Assembly (NCBI RefSeq): GCF_007859755.1
Contig: NZ_SJPF01000003.1
Location: 1 to 64,000, forward strand
DNA from: Blastopirellula retiformator
GTDB taxonomy: Bacteria > Planctomycetota > Planctomycetia > Pirellulales > Pirellulaceae
Length of the DNA: 64,000 nt
Reading direction: 5' to 3'
Shown here: positions 55,562-64,000 of the stretch, piece after piece
Layout of the letters: each line of letters begins with the position of its first letter
Position numbering within the stretch: position 1 is the stretch's first letter
The notes under the pieces: generated by a model
Seen by the model: only the letters and a program-made list of their open reading frames with translations
Database searches by the model: none
Told to the model about the DNA's origin: nothing
Position numbers and translations under genes: made by a program

Positions 55562-56647
55562 CTATTCCGCCGTCTGCTGTTGCAGCAGCGAGTTCTGATC
55601 GATCACCCAAGTCTCGCCGCCTGCTTCTTTGGGCGTTTGGATCGAAGCGTGAAACGACAGAGGCGTCGCCGTCAGCTTGATCTGCTGGAGGAAGTCGCTC
55701 TCCAGATCGAGATCCGACAGCTCGGCCGCGTACGTTCCGTGCTGCTCGAAATAGGCTTTCTGGGCGTAGTAGACTGAGTGGAGCAGCGTCTTGTAGTCCC
55801 GCGCTGGATCTGGCTTGAACTTGACCGAGCCGATTGGCTGCGTCGAGAAGAACGCCTCGCCCCAGGTCTCGGGACGATGCATGTTGATCACGCCCTGTGG
55901 CGACCAGACCCAGTTGTGTTCAGGGCGGTTGGGGACCTTCACCGTCTTGCCGTTTTCGACCACGACGTCCCACTCAACTCGCGAGAAGTCAATCCGCAGT
56001 CGATCGCCGTCGGTCGGCGGAAATTTGGCGGTCGACAGTTCCTGTAGGCCCTTCCAAGGCCAGGCGATCTCGACGGTCCACCCTTGGTCGACGTCGCTGG
56101 GGTCGTTGAGGGTGCCGTTGACCGAAACGGCCGTCTTTAGGCGTATGATCTCCCACCCGTTAACCGCCTTGCCGCCATCTTTGTACGGCATGGTCAGCAG
56201 CAGATCCCAAGTGGTGTTCAGGGCGTTCAGTTCTAGCTCGGCGTACATGTGGTTGTCGCCGTCGGGATCGATGAAGACTTCAAAGTCGGGGTCGTAAAAG
56301 ATGACGGAGTCGTGTTCGGTCAAGGTCGCCCAGACATTTGGCTCGTCGAGCTGCGCGGCGATGTAGAGCGCTTGATCGTCCCACATCATCTTCATCCGCG
56401 TTTGGTGGCGCGGCGGCGTTGGGTGGTCCGTTCCTTCGATATCAACGAACGGCTCGCTCCAGGGGATCTTGTCCCATTCCCCATCGCTGAGCTTGCCGTC
56501 GATCTTGGGCGCCTTGGCGGTCTGGTAAACGACATAGCCGCGCGGCTGAATTTTCGCTGGCGATTCGGCCCACGTCGGCGAAGCCAGGAATAGACCGGCA
56601 AAGGCGGCGAGCGCCGCCGGAACGAAAAGCGAATTCAAGCGGCACAT
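55562..56647 (-). CDS. CBM9-like carbohydrate-binding protein, exported
   Basis: About 361 residues from MCRLNSLFVPAALAAFAGLF (signal peptide); a longer start at 56686 is possible. The fold is a family-9 carbohydrate-binding-like beta-sandwich: APKIDGKLSDGEWDKIPWSEPFVDI, TRMKMMWDDQALYIAAQLDEP, VFIDPDGDNHMYAELELNALNTTWD and GWTVEIAWPWKGL. In planctomycetes this domain often stands alone in proteins of polysaccharide use or extracytoplasmic redox systems. The ligand is unknown. It converges with the methyltransferase. Confidence 0.87.
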   Translation of the reverse strand: MCRLNSLFVPAALAAFAGLFLASPTWAESPAKIQPRGYVVYQTAKAPKIDGKLSDGEWDKIPWSEPFVDIEGTDHPTPPRHQTRMKMMWDDQALYIAAQLDEPNVWATLTEHDSVIFYDPDFEVFIDPDGDNHMYAELELNALNTTWDLLLTMPYKDGGKAVNGWEIIRLKTAVSVNGTLNDPSDVDQGWTVEIAWPWKGLQELSTAKFPPTDGDRLRIDFSRVEWDVVVENGKTVKVPNRPEHNWVWSPQGVINMHRPETWGEAFFSTQPIGSVKFKPDPARDYKTLLHSVYYAQKAYFEQHGTYAAELSDLDLESDFLQQIKLTATPLSFHASIQTPKEAGGETWVIDQNSLLQQQTAE

Positions 56648-56701
56648 CAGGTCGGTCGTATTGCGAAGGGAATGGCGGACAATCACGAGAGCGTTGCAGA
56701 G

Positions 56702-57946
56702 TTAGTCGGCCAGCTTGACCTGAACTTCGGCGTTGAACATCAGCAGCGGATCGCCATAGCTGAGCAACGTTCGCAGCATCACGCCGATCGTGCGTTCCGC
56801 TTCTCCCTGGAAGAGCGTTTGCGAGCCTTGTTTGACTTCGATTGGCTTGTCGAGATTGACCATCCGGTCGTCCAGGCGAATCAGCAGGTTGGTCACGTTC
56901 TCCGCTTCGCTGACGTCAAACTTCTGACCTTCGCGCGTGGCGACGACCAGGCTGCCATTCTTGGCTTCGTCCGCGGGCACGGCAAGCCAGTACGATTGCT
57001 GGTGCGGCGTACCGGTCTGTTGCCAAACGATCCGTTGCGGCAACGGATCGCGGGTGAACTTGGCCATCCAGGGTAACGCCTGCGCGTCGAGCCGATCCAT
57101 CCAGTGCCCTTTTCCCGGGTAGATCTGCACATCGTGGACGTAGCCTGCGGGATCCGTCTTTTGCAACTCGTCGAGCTTCTTGCCATACTCGGCCGCCACC
57201 TTGTTCCGATCGAAGGTGCCGTCGTTGCCACCCATGTGAATCGAAAACGGCGTGTTGCGGAGCGAGAGGAGCGAGACGCCGTTGGGGTGCCCGGCCATCA
57301 TCGAAGCGGCCGCCCAACGATCGGCCATCCGCGGGGCCAGTTGGTAGACGCCGTCGCCGCCGGCCGAATAACCGAGCAGATAGACGCGGTTTGGGTTGAC
57401 CCCATGCGTCACGATCAGGTCGGCGATCAGCCGATTGAACATCGTGTCGATGTGTCCTTCGTGCCACAGGTTCCAGGTGTTGGTCGGCGCCCGGGGAGCG
57501 ACGTAGATCCCTTCTTCCAGCTGATAGAGCCGCTTCTGGTTTTCCCACTGCTGATCATTGATCGCGGCCGGGGCGCCGCCGCCGCCATGCATCGAGATCC
57601 ACAGGCTATACCCGTCTCGCGGCTTCTTGCCGAAGGTGATCAGCTCGAACTTCATTTCGAGCTCCCCGTCTTTGATGACTTTATCTTTCACCTCCTGCGC
57701 ACGTTCTTTCAGCATCGCCTCGCCGTGCGCTTTCAAGATCAACTTGCGAGCGGTCGCGGCATCGAGTTTGGTGAGCGGTACGTTAGCGAAGCCTTCTTTC
57801 TCGAGCGCTGCAAGCGATTCAAGCGACGGCGTGAGCTGCTTCTTCAGCATGTCCAGCGCGTCAGACGAGGTTTCTGCAGCAGACGACGTGAAGGGAACGG
57901 TCGCGAAAGCGAAACAAACGAGAGCGACTAGTCGACGTGGAAGCAT
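56702..57946 (-). CDS. Exported alpha/beta-hydrolase (esterase-like)
   Basis: About 414 residues with signal peptide MLPRRLVALVCFAFATVPF. A helical N-terminal part (to about 110) precedes an alpha/beta-hydrolase core with the oxyanion region LWISMHGGGGAP and the nucleophile elbow GYSAGGDGVYQLAP. YPGKGHWMDRLDAQ is a likely catalytic His. It resembles polyhydroxybutyrate-depolymerase-like or feruloyl-esterase-like enzymes. It lies about 20 bp after the transglutaminase-like gene, so they may form one operon. Confidence 0.82.
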   Translation of the reverse strand: MLPRRLVALVCFAFATVPFTSSAAETSSDALDMLKKQLTPSLESLAALEKEGFANVPLTKLDAATARKLILKAHGEAMLKERAQEVKDKVIKDGELEMKFELITFGKKPRDGYSLWISMHGGGGAPAAINDQQWENQKRLYQLEEGIYVAPRAPTNTWNLWHEGHIDTMFNRLIADLIVTHGVNPNRVYLLGYSAGGDGVYQLAPRMADRWAAASMMAGHPNGVSLLSLRNTPFSIHMGGNDGTFDRNKVAAEYGKKLDELQKTDPAGYVHDVQIYPGKGHWMDRLDAQALPWMAKFTRDPLPQRIVWQQTGTPHQQSYWLAVPADEAKNGSLVVATREGQKFDVSEAENVTNLLIRLDDRMVNLDKPIEVKQGSQTLFQGEAERTIGVMLRTLLSYGDPLLMFNAEVQVKLAD

Positions 57947-57995
57947 CAGCGGTGCATTTCTCAAATGGAGGAGCAAAGAGGCGAATCGGCGAAGA

Positions 57996-59168
57996 CTACG
58001 AGCCAGCGGGAAGTTGGATCTCGACGACAGTTTCTTCTCCGGCAGCGGGAGATTGTACGGTCCGTTCGATGCCTTCGATCACCAGCGTGAACTCAGTCTG
58101 TGGCGGAAGGTCGAACCCGAGAAAGTGGTTCAGGTCGACCGATTCACCTTTCGAGCGGCCTGAGTGGAGCGGTTTCTGTTTGCCCGGCGTTTTGACGGCG
58201 ACATCCGTGGCGACCCGTTTGCCTTGGGCGTCGACGACCTTGACCGACAGCTTGCTGGTCTTGGTGGCGATTGGGTCTTTCGGTTTGTAGCTGCGGGTGA
58301 CGTTGACGGCCGAGACGGTGCGGTCTCGCATCGACCAGACCATCGGGAACGGCGTCTTCGTCTTGCCGAAGCTGGCGGCGTAGATCGCATACTGCGGGCT
58401 ATCTTCCTTCGCTTTGGCCGCTTCGCCAACAAACCAGCCGACATCCAGGCTCTTTGCGTCGCCTGCTTCGCAAGCGCCGGTAAAGTGCCAGCCGTCGTCC
58501 CAGATCTCAACCCACGTATGGTTGCCTCGGTTGTTGGTCCACAGCGGCGTGCCGACGACGCGGGCCGGAATCCCGGTCGCCCGGCAGGCGTCGACCAACA
58601 AGATCGACAGCCCCGTGCAACTGGCGACGCCGCTTTCCATCGTTTCATCCGGTCCCTGGTTAGGGGCGCGGCGTTTGGTCGAGTATTTGACGTTGAGCAG
58701 TGGGAACAACTCTTTGTTCAATTTGAGCGCCGCTTCGGAAGCAGTCTTACAGTCCTTCACGATCGGCATGCTTAGCGCGAAGAGCCGTTGTCGCCAATCG
58801 TCGCGCTCTTCGTCGAGATTTGCGTACGGCAACACGTCGTTCAAGAAGATCTCTTCCGGAACCTGCTTGCCCCAGGCCGTTTCGTTTTTCGCCTGGTACG
58901 CCAACTTGCAGTTGCTCAGCAGAAAGTCGCTGGTCAGCGAGCGGAGATCCTGATCGGGCATGTTGGCGATCAGGAAGGCCATGCCGCCGCGCTGCGCTTC
59001 GGGCACGTCGGCAAGCGCCTTCCGCAACTCGGCCCGGTTGTCGCCTGCTTGGGAGAGCGCCTTGGCGACGTCCTGATCCCACCAGCGCTCAGCGGCCGAT
59101 AGCGAAGTCGCCATCGTGAGCGAAAGCAGGACGGAGGAGAATAGCGTCAGGAAATTGGATTTTATCAT
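57996..59168 (-). CDS. Exported transglutaminase-like protein
   Basis: A 390-residue protein with signal peptide MIKSNFLTLFSSVLLSLTMA. A helical domain is followed by a transglutaminase-like core (about 170-255): catalytic Cys in GVASCTGLSILLVDACRATGI and His in NRGNHTWVEIWDDGWHFT. The usual Asp of the triad (WxxxDP) is not clear after WHFTGACEAGD. The C-terminal 110 residues are beta-rich. It may be a peptidase or crosslinking enzyme at the envelope. Probably the first gene of an operon with the esterase-like gene. Confidence 0.85.
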   Translation of the reverse strand: MIKSNFLTLFSSVLLSLTMATSLSAAERWWDQDVAKALSQAGDNRAELRKALADVPEAQRGGMAFLIANMPDQDLRSLTSDFLLSNCKLAYQAKNETAWGKQVPEEIFLNDVLPYANLDEERDDWRQRLFALSMPIVKDCKTASEAALKLNKELFPLLNVKYSTKRRAPNQGPDETMESGVASCTGLSILLVDACRATGIPARVVGTPLWTNNRGNHTWVEIWDDGWHFTGACEAGDAKSLDVGWFVGEAAKAKEDSPQYAIYAASFGKTKTPFPMVWSMRDRTVSAVNVTRSYKPKDPIATKTSKLSVKVVDAQGKRVATDVAVKTPGKQKPLHSGRSKGESVDLNHFLGFDLPPQTEFTLVIEGIERTVQSPAAGEETVVEIQLPAGS

Positions 59169-59421
59169 GGTTTTCTACTGCGCGACGCCGCATAGAAAGG
59201 AAGGAGGGAACCTCTCGCCCCTTATAAACTGCTGTAGCACAAAAAACAAGCGCTCGGCGCGATATTCCCGGAAGGCCGTACTTGCGAGGGAGTCGCAGCG
59301 AGCAATGACAGGAAAAGCCTGTAGTTTTGCTGATAAACTTGCCGCCAGCGCAGGGCGAAGCGTTGTCGGCGATTGGTAATAGCGCAGGTGTGGGAAGAGG
59401 TGCGATGCGACGTCCGATCGG

Positions 59422-59964
59422 TTACGCGTCATCGTTGTTGAAATAGCAATCCACAATCCGCTTCGCCTCTTCACGCGAAAGCGCCTGGGGCTCCAGCACG
59501 TTCCAGACTGTATCGTGGCTGGCTGTCAGACAGGCGGCGATGCAGCGGTAGATATCTTGCCGTCGATCGGCCGATGGTTCGTCGGCGGCGAATTGGCGAT
59601 AGACCTCACCAGCATGCAACCAGACGGCGATCTCTTGGGCCGGATCGGCATCACGGCGAAAGCCTTCTTCCCACTGATCGAAGCTAAGCGCGTAATGCTC
59701 GGCGAAGGTCGCTTGAATCTGCTCGATCATCTCGCGGACTTCGTCGTCAAACGGTTCGTGTCGCAGTGGGCCCTGTTGAACATTATCGGGCAAGATCCAG
59801 ACGACCTCGTCGATCCCCTGCACCTGAACCTGGATGGCGCCGGGGCGTAGCTCTCGTTTGGGAATTCGGACCGGGTGCTCCGCTTCGACGTCATAGAACA
59901 GCACAGTGTCGTTGGAGGAATCGGTCCTCGGAAAGAGCCGCTTCCACCAATCCCCCAAGCCCAT
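59422..59964 (-). CDS. Conserved cytoplasmic protein of unknown function
   Basis: A 180-residue protein starting MGLGDWWKRLFPRTDSS, then two apparent strands (VLFYDVEAEHPVRIPKRELRPG, VQVQGIDEVVWILPDN) and a helical acidic C-terminal half (EMIEQIQATFAEHYALSFDQW, DPAQEIAVWLHAGEVYRQFA). No domain is recognised. It is divergent from the metallopeptidase-like gene at 60121. Confidence 0.7.
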   Translation of the reverse strand: MGLGDWWKRLFPRTDSSNDTVLFYDVEAEHPVRIPKRELRPGAIQVQVQGIDEVVWILPDNVQQGPLRHEPFDDEVREMIEQIQATFAEHYALSFDQWEEGFRRDADPAQEIAVWLHAGEVYRQFAADEPSADRRQDIYRCIAACLTASHDTVWNVLEPQALSREEAKRIVDCYFNNDDA

Positions 59965-60120
59965 GCCGTTTCCCGTTGAAAATCGCTTGTCGTTTCGTGA
60001 CTATTGTAAATTTGCTGGCCGCCGACCGGAACCTCTCGTCCGTTTTGACAGCAGGTCGGGTTCGATCTATGTTGCTATGCTATTGTAGACAATGTCTTCC
60101 GGCCCGCAGGAGCCTTCTCG

Positions 60121-61020
60121 ATGACGCGTCTGATTTGCGCCGCCTTGATTCTGTCCGTGTCGACGTTTGCGTCTTTTGCCTTGGCGGACCAGCCCTACGT
60201 CGTCACCGCGCCGCCCGCCGAACTGAAGGCCGATCCCTACTACGGAAAGTATGTTGACGCCGGCGGGTATCCGATTTTGGCGGCGGCCGCGGTTAATGAT
60301 TACGCCCTGAAGGAAGCGGCGTTCTTGATCGAGCAAATGCTGGCGAAACGACCTGATGTGAAACAGGCGATGATCAGCAGCGGTTCGCGGATGTTGATCA
60401 TCGGCTACGACCAATACACGACCGACCTGCCGGAGTTCGCCCACTTTCAGCCGAAAGAATACTGGGATGCCCGGGCTCGCGGAACCGGCGGTTCGCAGAC
60501 CGATCCGTATTGCACCTGTGGCGAAGAGAACTTGCTTGGTTATCCCGGCGATCCGTACGCGGCCGAGTGCATCCTGATCCATGAGTTCGCCCACAACATC
60601 CACTTGCGCGGACTGGTGCGGGTTGATCCAACTTTCGACGATCGGCTGAAAGCGACTTACGACCGAGCGATGGAAGCGAAGCTATGGGAAGGGAAATACG
60701 CGTCCGTGAATCACCACGAGTATTTCGCCGAAGGGGTGCAGTCGTGGTTCAACAACAATCGCCCACCCGACCATGATCACAACCATGTCGACACCCGGAC
60801 CGAGCTGAAAGAGTATGACCCGGGCCTGGCGAAGATGTGCGAAGAGGCGTTTGGCGAGACCGAGTTGGTCTACACCAAACCAACGACGCGGCTCACCGGG
60901 CATCTGGCTGGGTATGATCCGCAGGCATCGCCGAGCTTCGCCTGGCCCAAGCGTCTCGATAAGGCTCGGGCCGATATTCGCCGTAGTGCGGAGAAACGCT
61001 TGACGAAAGAGAGCGACTAG
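60121..61020 (+). CDS. Exported putative zinc metallopeptidase (gluzincin-like)
   Basis: A 299-residue protein with signal peptide MTRLICAALILSVSTFASFA. The zinc motif HEFAH (H154, E155, H158) lies in ILIHEFAHNIHLRG. Downstream, HHEYFAEGVQSWFNNN supplies a Glu (E200 or E204) as third ligand. DPYCTCGEENLLGYPGDPY may form a disulfide. The family is not certain; the arrangement recalls lethal-factor-like and other gluzincins. Its stop overlaps the end of the convergent cytochrome gene by 4 bp. Confidence 0.8.
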   Translation: MTRLICAALILSVSTFASFALADQPYVVTAPPAELKADPYYGKYVDAGGYPILAAAAVNDYALKEAAFLIEQMLAKRPDVKQAMISSGSRMLIIGYDQYTTDLPEFAHFQPKEYWDARARGTGGSQTDPYCTCGEENLLGYPGDPYAAECILIHEFAHNIHLRGLVRVDPTFDDRLKATYDRAMEAKLWEGKYASVNHHEYFAEGVQSWFNNNRPPDHDHNHVDTRTELKEYDPGLAKMCEEAFGETELVYTKPTTRLTGHLAGYDPQASPSFAWPKRLDKARADIRRSAEKRLTKESD

Positions 61021-62015
61021 TCCTCGGGAGTGACCGTCTCGGTTTCTTCTTCGACCACGACTTCCTCTTCAGCAGGCGCTTCTTCGGAAGTCGATTCTTC
61101 TACCGAGGTATCGGCGTCCGCGACAGGGGTGCTGGGGAAGAGCTTCTCGTACTCTTTCTCGTAGTGCCCTTCGCCGTAGACCAGTTCCCCCCCTTGGAAG
61201 CCGACGATCGACGTGCCGATCGCGACCAGGCAGCAGCCGACGAACCAGATGATTTTCTTGCGATAGTTCTCTTGCTTGTAGGCCGAATAGGCGATCGGAA
61301 CCATGATCAGCGAAAAGACGGTAACGGCAATCCCCAGCCAGCGATGCCGGTCGATCGGGCTGGAGACGAGATCGAGGGAAACGTTGCCGTGTCCTTCGTG
61401 CATGGCATAGGCCCAACCCATGATGCATGCGGGAACCGCCGCCAAGGCGCCAACCCACAAGCAATGGAACGCGGCCGACTCGAGCGGTTTTCCCAGGAAG
61501 AACGACATCCCGAGGAAGATCATCGACATCGACAACAGGGCGACCGGAAAGTGCGTCGACGCCGGGTGGAACAGGCCTTGGAAGATGAACAGCTTCGCCA
61601 GCGTGCTTTGCGGCGGCGCAGCTTCTTCGTGCTCTTCGACCGGACCATTCGCCTTCCAGTTATGATTGGCGCCTTCTTCGATCCACAGCTTGATGATCGC
61701 CAGTTCGCCCGGCGACATGCCGCCATCGGGATGGTCGGGCGACGGCGGCGGCATCAACATGTCGGCATCGTCGGTCACCAGGTAGTCGGTCCAAAATCCA
61801 CTCGACTCCAGATCGCCCGGCTCGATGTAGTAGCTCATCGTCTCGGCGTCATCAACGCGGAAATCGTTCTTCGCTTTGTTGGGACCATGGCAATCGATGC
61901 AGCGATTTTCAAGGATCGGCTGCACGTCGCGCGCAAAGTCGACGATCTCTTGGGCCTGAGCGGCGACCAACAGCGTGGGGCAAAGCAGGATGGCAATCAG
62001 AATGCGAAGAGGCAT
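61017..62015 (-). CDS. Cytochrome c-type domain plus DUF2231 membrane protein
   Basis: A 332-residue protein. The signal MPLRILIAILLCPTLLVAAQ sets the start at 62015. A planctomycete-type cytochrome c (PSCyt1-like) domain follows, with the haem motif CIDCH (C39, C42, H43) in VQPILENRCIDCHGPNKAK and MSPGELAIIKLWIEEGAN. About residues 140-290 hold four membrane helices of DUF2231 type (HPASTHFPVALLSMSMIF, GMGWAYAMHEG-like text). The C-terminus is extremely acidic (about 300-332). It probably belongs to an electron-transfer or oxidoreductase system; planctomycetes often place such proteins with DUF1501/DUF1553 genes, absent here. Confidence 0.85.
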   Translation of the reverse strand: MPLRILIAILLCPTLLVAAQAQEIVDFARDVQPILENRCIDCHGPNKAKNDFRVDDAETMSYYIEPGDLESSGFWTDYLVTDDADMLMPPPSPDHPDGGMSPGELAIIKLWIEEGANHNWKANGPVEEHEEAAPPQSTLAKLFIFQGLFHPASTHFPVALLSMSMIFLGMSFFLGKPLESAAFHCLWVGALAAVPACIMGWAYAMHEGHGNVSLDLVSSPIDRHRWLGIAVTVFSLIMVPIAYSAYKQENYRKKIIWFVGCCLVAIGTSIVGFQGGELVYGEGHYEKEYEKLFPSTPVADADTSVEESTSEEAPAEEEVVVEEETETVTPED

Positions 62016-62364
62016 AGCGCTTCCTGGAAATCCGTAGGTGACTGCAGTTGGGTAGGCGGGACGCGGCAAAACTGCGGGCATTTTGGGTGGGATCATGTTG
62101 CGGTGGGAAGTTCCAACTTAGTCTATTTTGGCGCTGATGGAAACAGAATTGGAACCAAGGCGCGGTCGAAAGCCGCCGGTATCGGAAAAAGTCGGCAACT
62201 CTTCAAGTCCAATTCTACTAAGGACTTCAGGTTCCTGAAAACGATCTCAATCGCGGGTCGCATCGTTTCCTAAAATGCGCGAAGTGCGGCCGAAGTGATT
62301 AGTTCGCTGCCTACAGGTTTGTTGGTCGCAAGTATGGCGATGTCCCGATATTTTAATCTGTCTG

Positions 62365-62807
62365 TTGTCGTACAGTGTGGGTAACGACGGCGGCCATGAT
62401 TGGCACCAAGATGATCAGGTCAATCGCGATGAAGGGTACGCAACCCATTTCATCGCCAACGAGGCGGTTCGCCTGATTCAAGCTCGCGACAAGAAGAAGC
62501 CGCTGGATGGCAAAGACGTCTGGCCGGCGATCACCCAGGGAGAGCCCTCGCCACACGAAGTGATCGATTGCAACATCACGCCGACCAGCGCGGCCGCAAC
62601 CAGCCAGAACGATACAGATGGAGGAAAACCGCTCTAAGCGTCGACCTCGGCGAGCAGACGAACCTGGCGACCAAAGACGCGAAAAAGCGAATCGAACTCC
62701 GCGCCCGTTTCGATCAGCTGGCCGCCGAAGCGGCCCCGGCTCAAAACGCCGGACCGCAGCCGAAGAACTACCGCGTTCCGGCTGTCTGGGGCGAGGCGAG
62801 GGAGTGA
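62365..62807 (+). pseudogene. Sulfatase pseudogene fragment interrupted by a family-3 element end
   Basis: The first frame reads VGNDGGHDWHQDDQVNRDEG, then FIANEAVRLIQARDKKKP (mid-sulfatase text) joined to DVWPAITQGEPSPHEVIDCN (late-sulfatase text). Next come 59 bp matching the right end of the family-3 element (62578-62636). In another frame the sulfatase C-terminus follows: DLGEQTNLAT, FDQLAAEAAP and a final VPAVWGE. The N-terminal catalytic half is absent, with further internal deletion. It is unrelated in position to the sulfatases at 6-8 kb. Confidence 0.8.
62578..62636 (+). repeat. Family-3 element, right-end fragment
   Basis: 59 bp identical in sequence and order to the right end of the family-3 copy at 27608, from acgccgaccagcg to cgctcta. 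The left half is missing. The leftmost 20 or so bases may be sulfatase coding sequence (ITPTSAAA) rather than element. Confidence 0.75.
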
Positions 62808-63000
62808 GACGACCGAAAAACGCCGCCAATAGCGTCTGTTCCCCTCCATTTTTGCGGTGACTGCGCCGCTTTTCCCGCTGCTCGGGCGATTGACGCATCG
62901 CGACTCCCCCCCGACAATGACGGATTCTTCGGTCGCACCGGAAGAGGCTTAGGGCCCAGTCGCGACCATTTCCTTTCGCCCCGCTTTACTGCAATACGCT

Positions 63001-64000
<1,000 letters not shown>

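Noticed and set aside
61164-62273. A 369-codon frame antisense to the cytochrome-DUF2231 gene
   Set aside because: Arg/Asp/His-rich shadow; the opposite strand encodes the haem motif and membrane helices.

Overview
The window looks like chromosomal DNA of a planctomycete, most likely a Pirellulaceae member close to Blastopirellula/Bremerella. This is inferred from gene content, not from a search. The evidence is: three DUF1559 pseudopilin-like proteins, two of them followed by small lipoproteins; one intact and two broken sulfatases; a DUF1570 protein; an ECF sigma factor overlapping a Ser/Thr kinase; a cytochrome c plus DUF2231 membrane protein; a CBM9-like protein; and many secreted proteins of unknown function. 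GC is fairly high and most genes are single or in 2-3 gene operons.

Layout. 0.1-0.9 kb: a frameshifted RAYT transposase between inverted REP motifs. 1.2-16.4 kb: MFS carrier, M28 peptidase, sulfatase, sulfatase pseudogene, isoaspartyl peptidase/asparaginase, zinc alcohol dehydrogenase, peptidoglycan amidase, DUF1643-like protein, DUF1559 protein and a thioredoxin-fold protein. 16.5-27.5 kb: tRNA-Arg(CCG), an AEC carrier fused to a GyrI-like effector-binding domain, a CbiX-like protein, a 3-hydroxyisobutyrate dehydrogenase relative, ilvB, a receiver-HTH regulator without its phosphoacceptor Asp, a large secreted protein and a xylose-isomerase-fold protein. 27.5-37 kb: repeats, dps, a decayed gene, two DUF1559-lipoprotein pairs, an IS3-family element, a cupin and an SSS symporter. 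37-51.5 kb: parvulin, DUF1570, 2-hydroxyacid dehydrogenase, an rpe / degenerate histidine phosphatase / accD operon, and an ECF sigma / kinase / five-repeat secreted protein operon. 51.6-64 kb: lipoate ligase, argS plus a solitary DNA methyltransferase, CBM9-like protein, esterase-like and transglutaminase-like proteins, a putative metallopeptidase, a cytochrome-DUF2231 protein, a second broken sulfatase and the 5' part of glyA.

The most striking feature is the small mobile repeats. Family 1 has six full copies of exactly 149 bp, each flanked by a perfect 4-bp direct repeat, plus one rearranged fragment. It is a chain of hairpins. Four of the six full copies lie between convergent genes, and two have a target duplication that contains the stop codon of the adjacent gene. 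Because 149 + 4 = 153 bp (51 codons) and one frame in each orientation has no stop, an insertion can be read through; one copy sits in frame in a sulfatase (pseudo)gene, much like the Rickettsia palindromic elements. Family 2 (two copies of about 185 bp, GGTTAGCC ends) and family 3 (TA-flanked, about 32-bp inverted ends, two copies and one fragment) behave similarly. The IS3 element (1300 bp, TSD CCGT) sits in the loop of a rho-independent terminator and carries a G_GGA_AAC slippery heptamer directly before the orfA stop.
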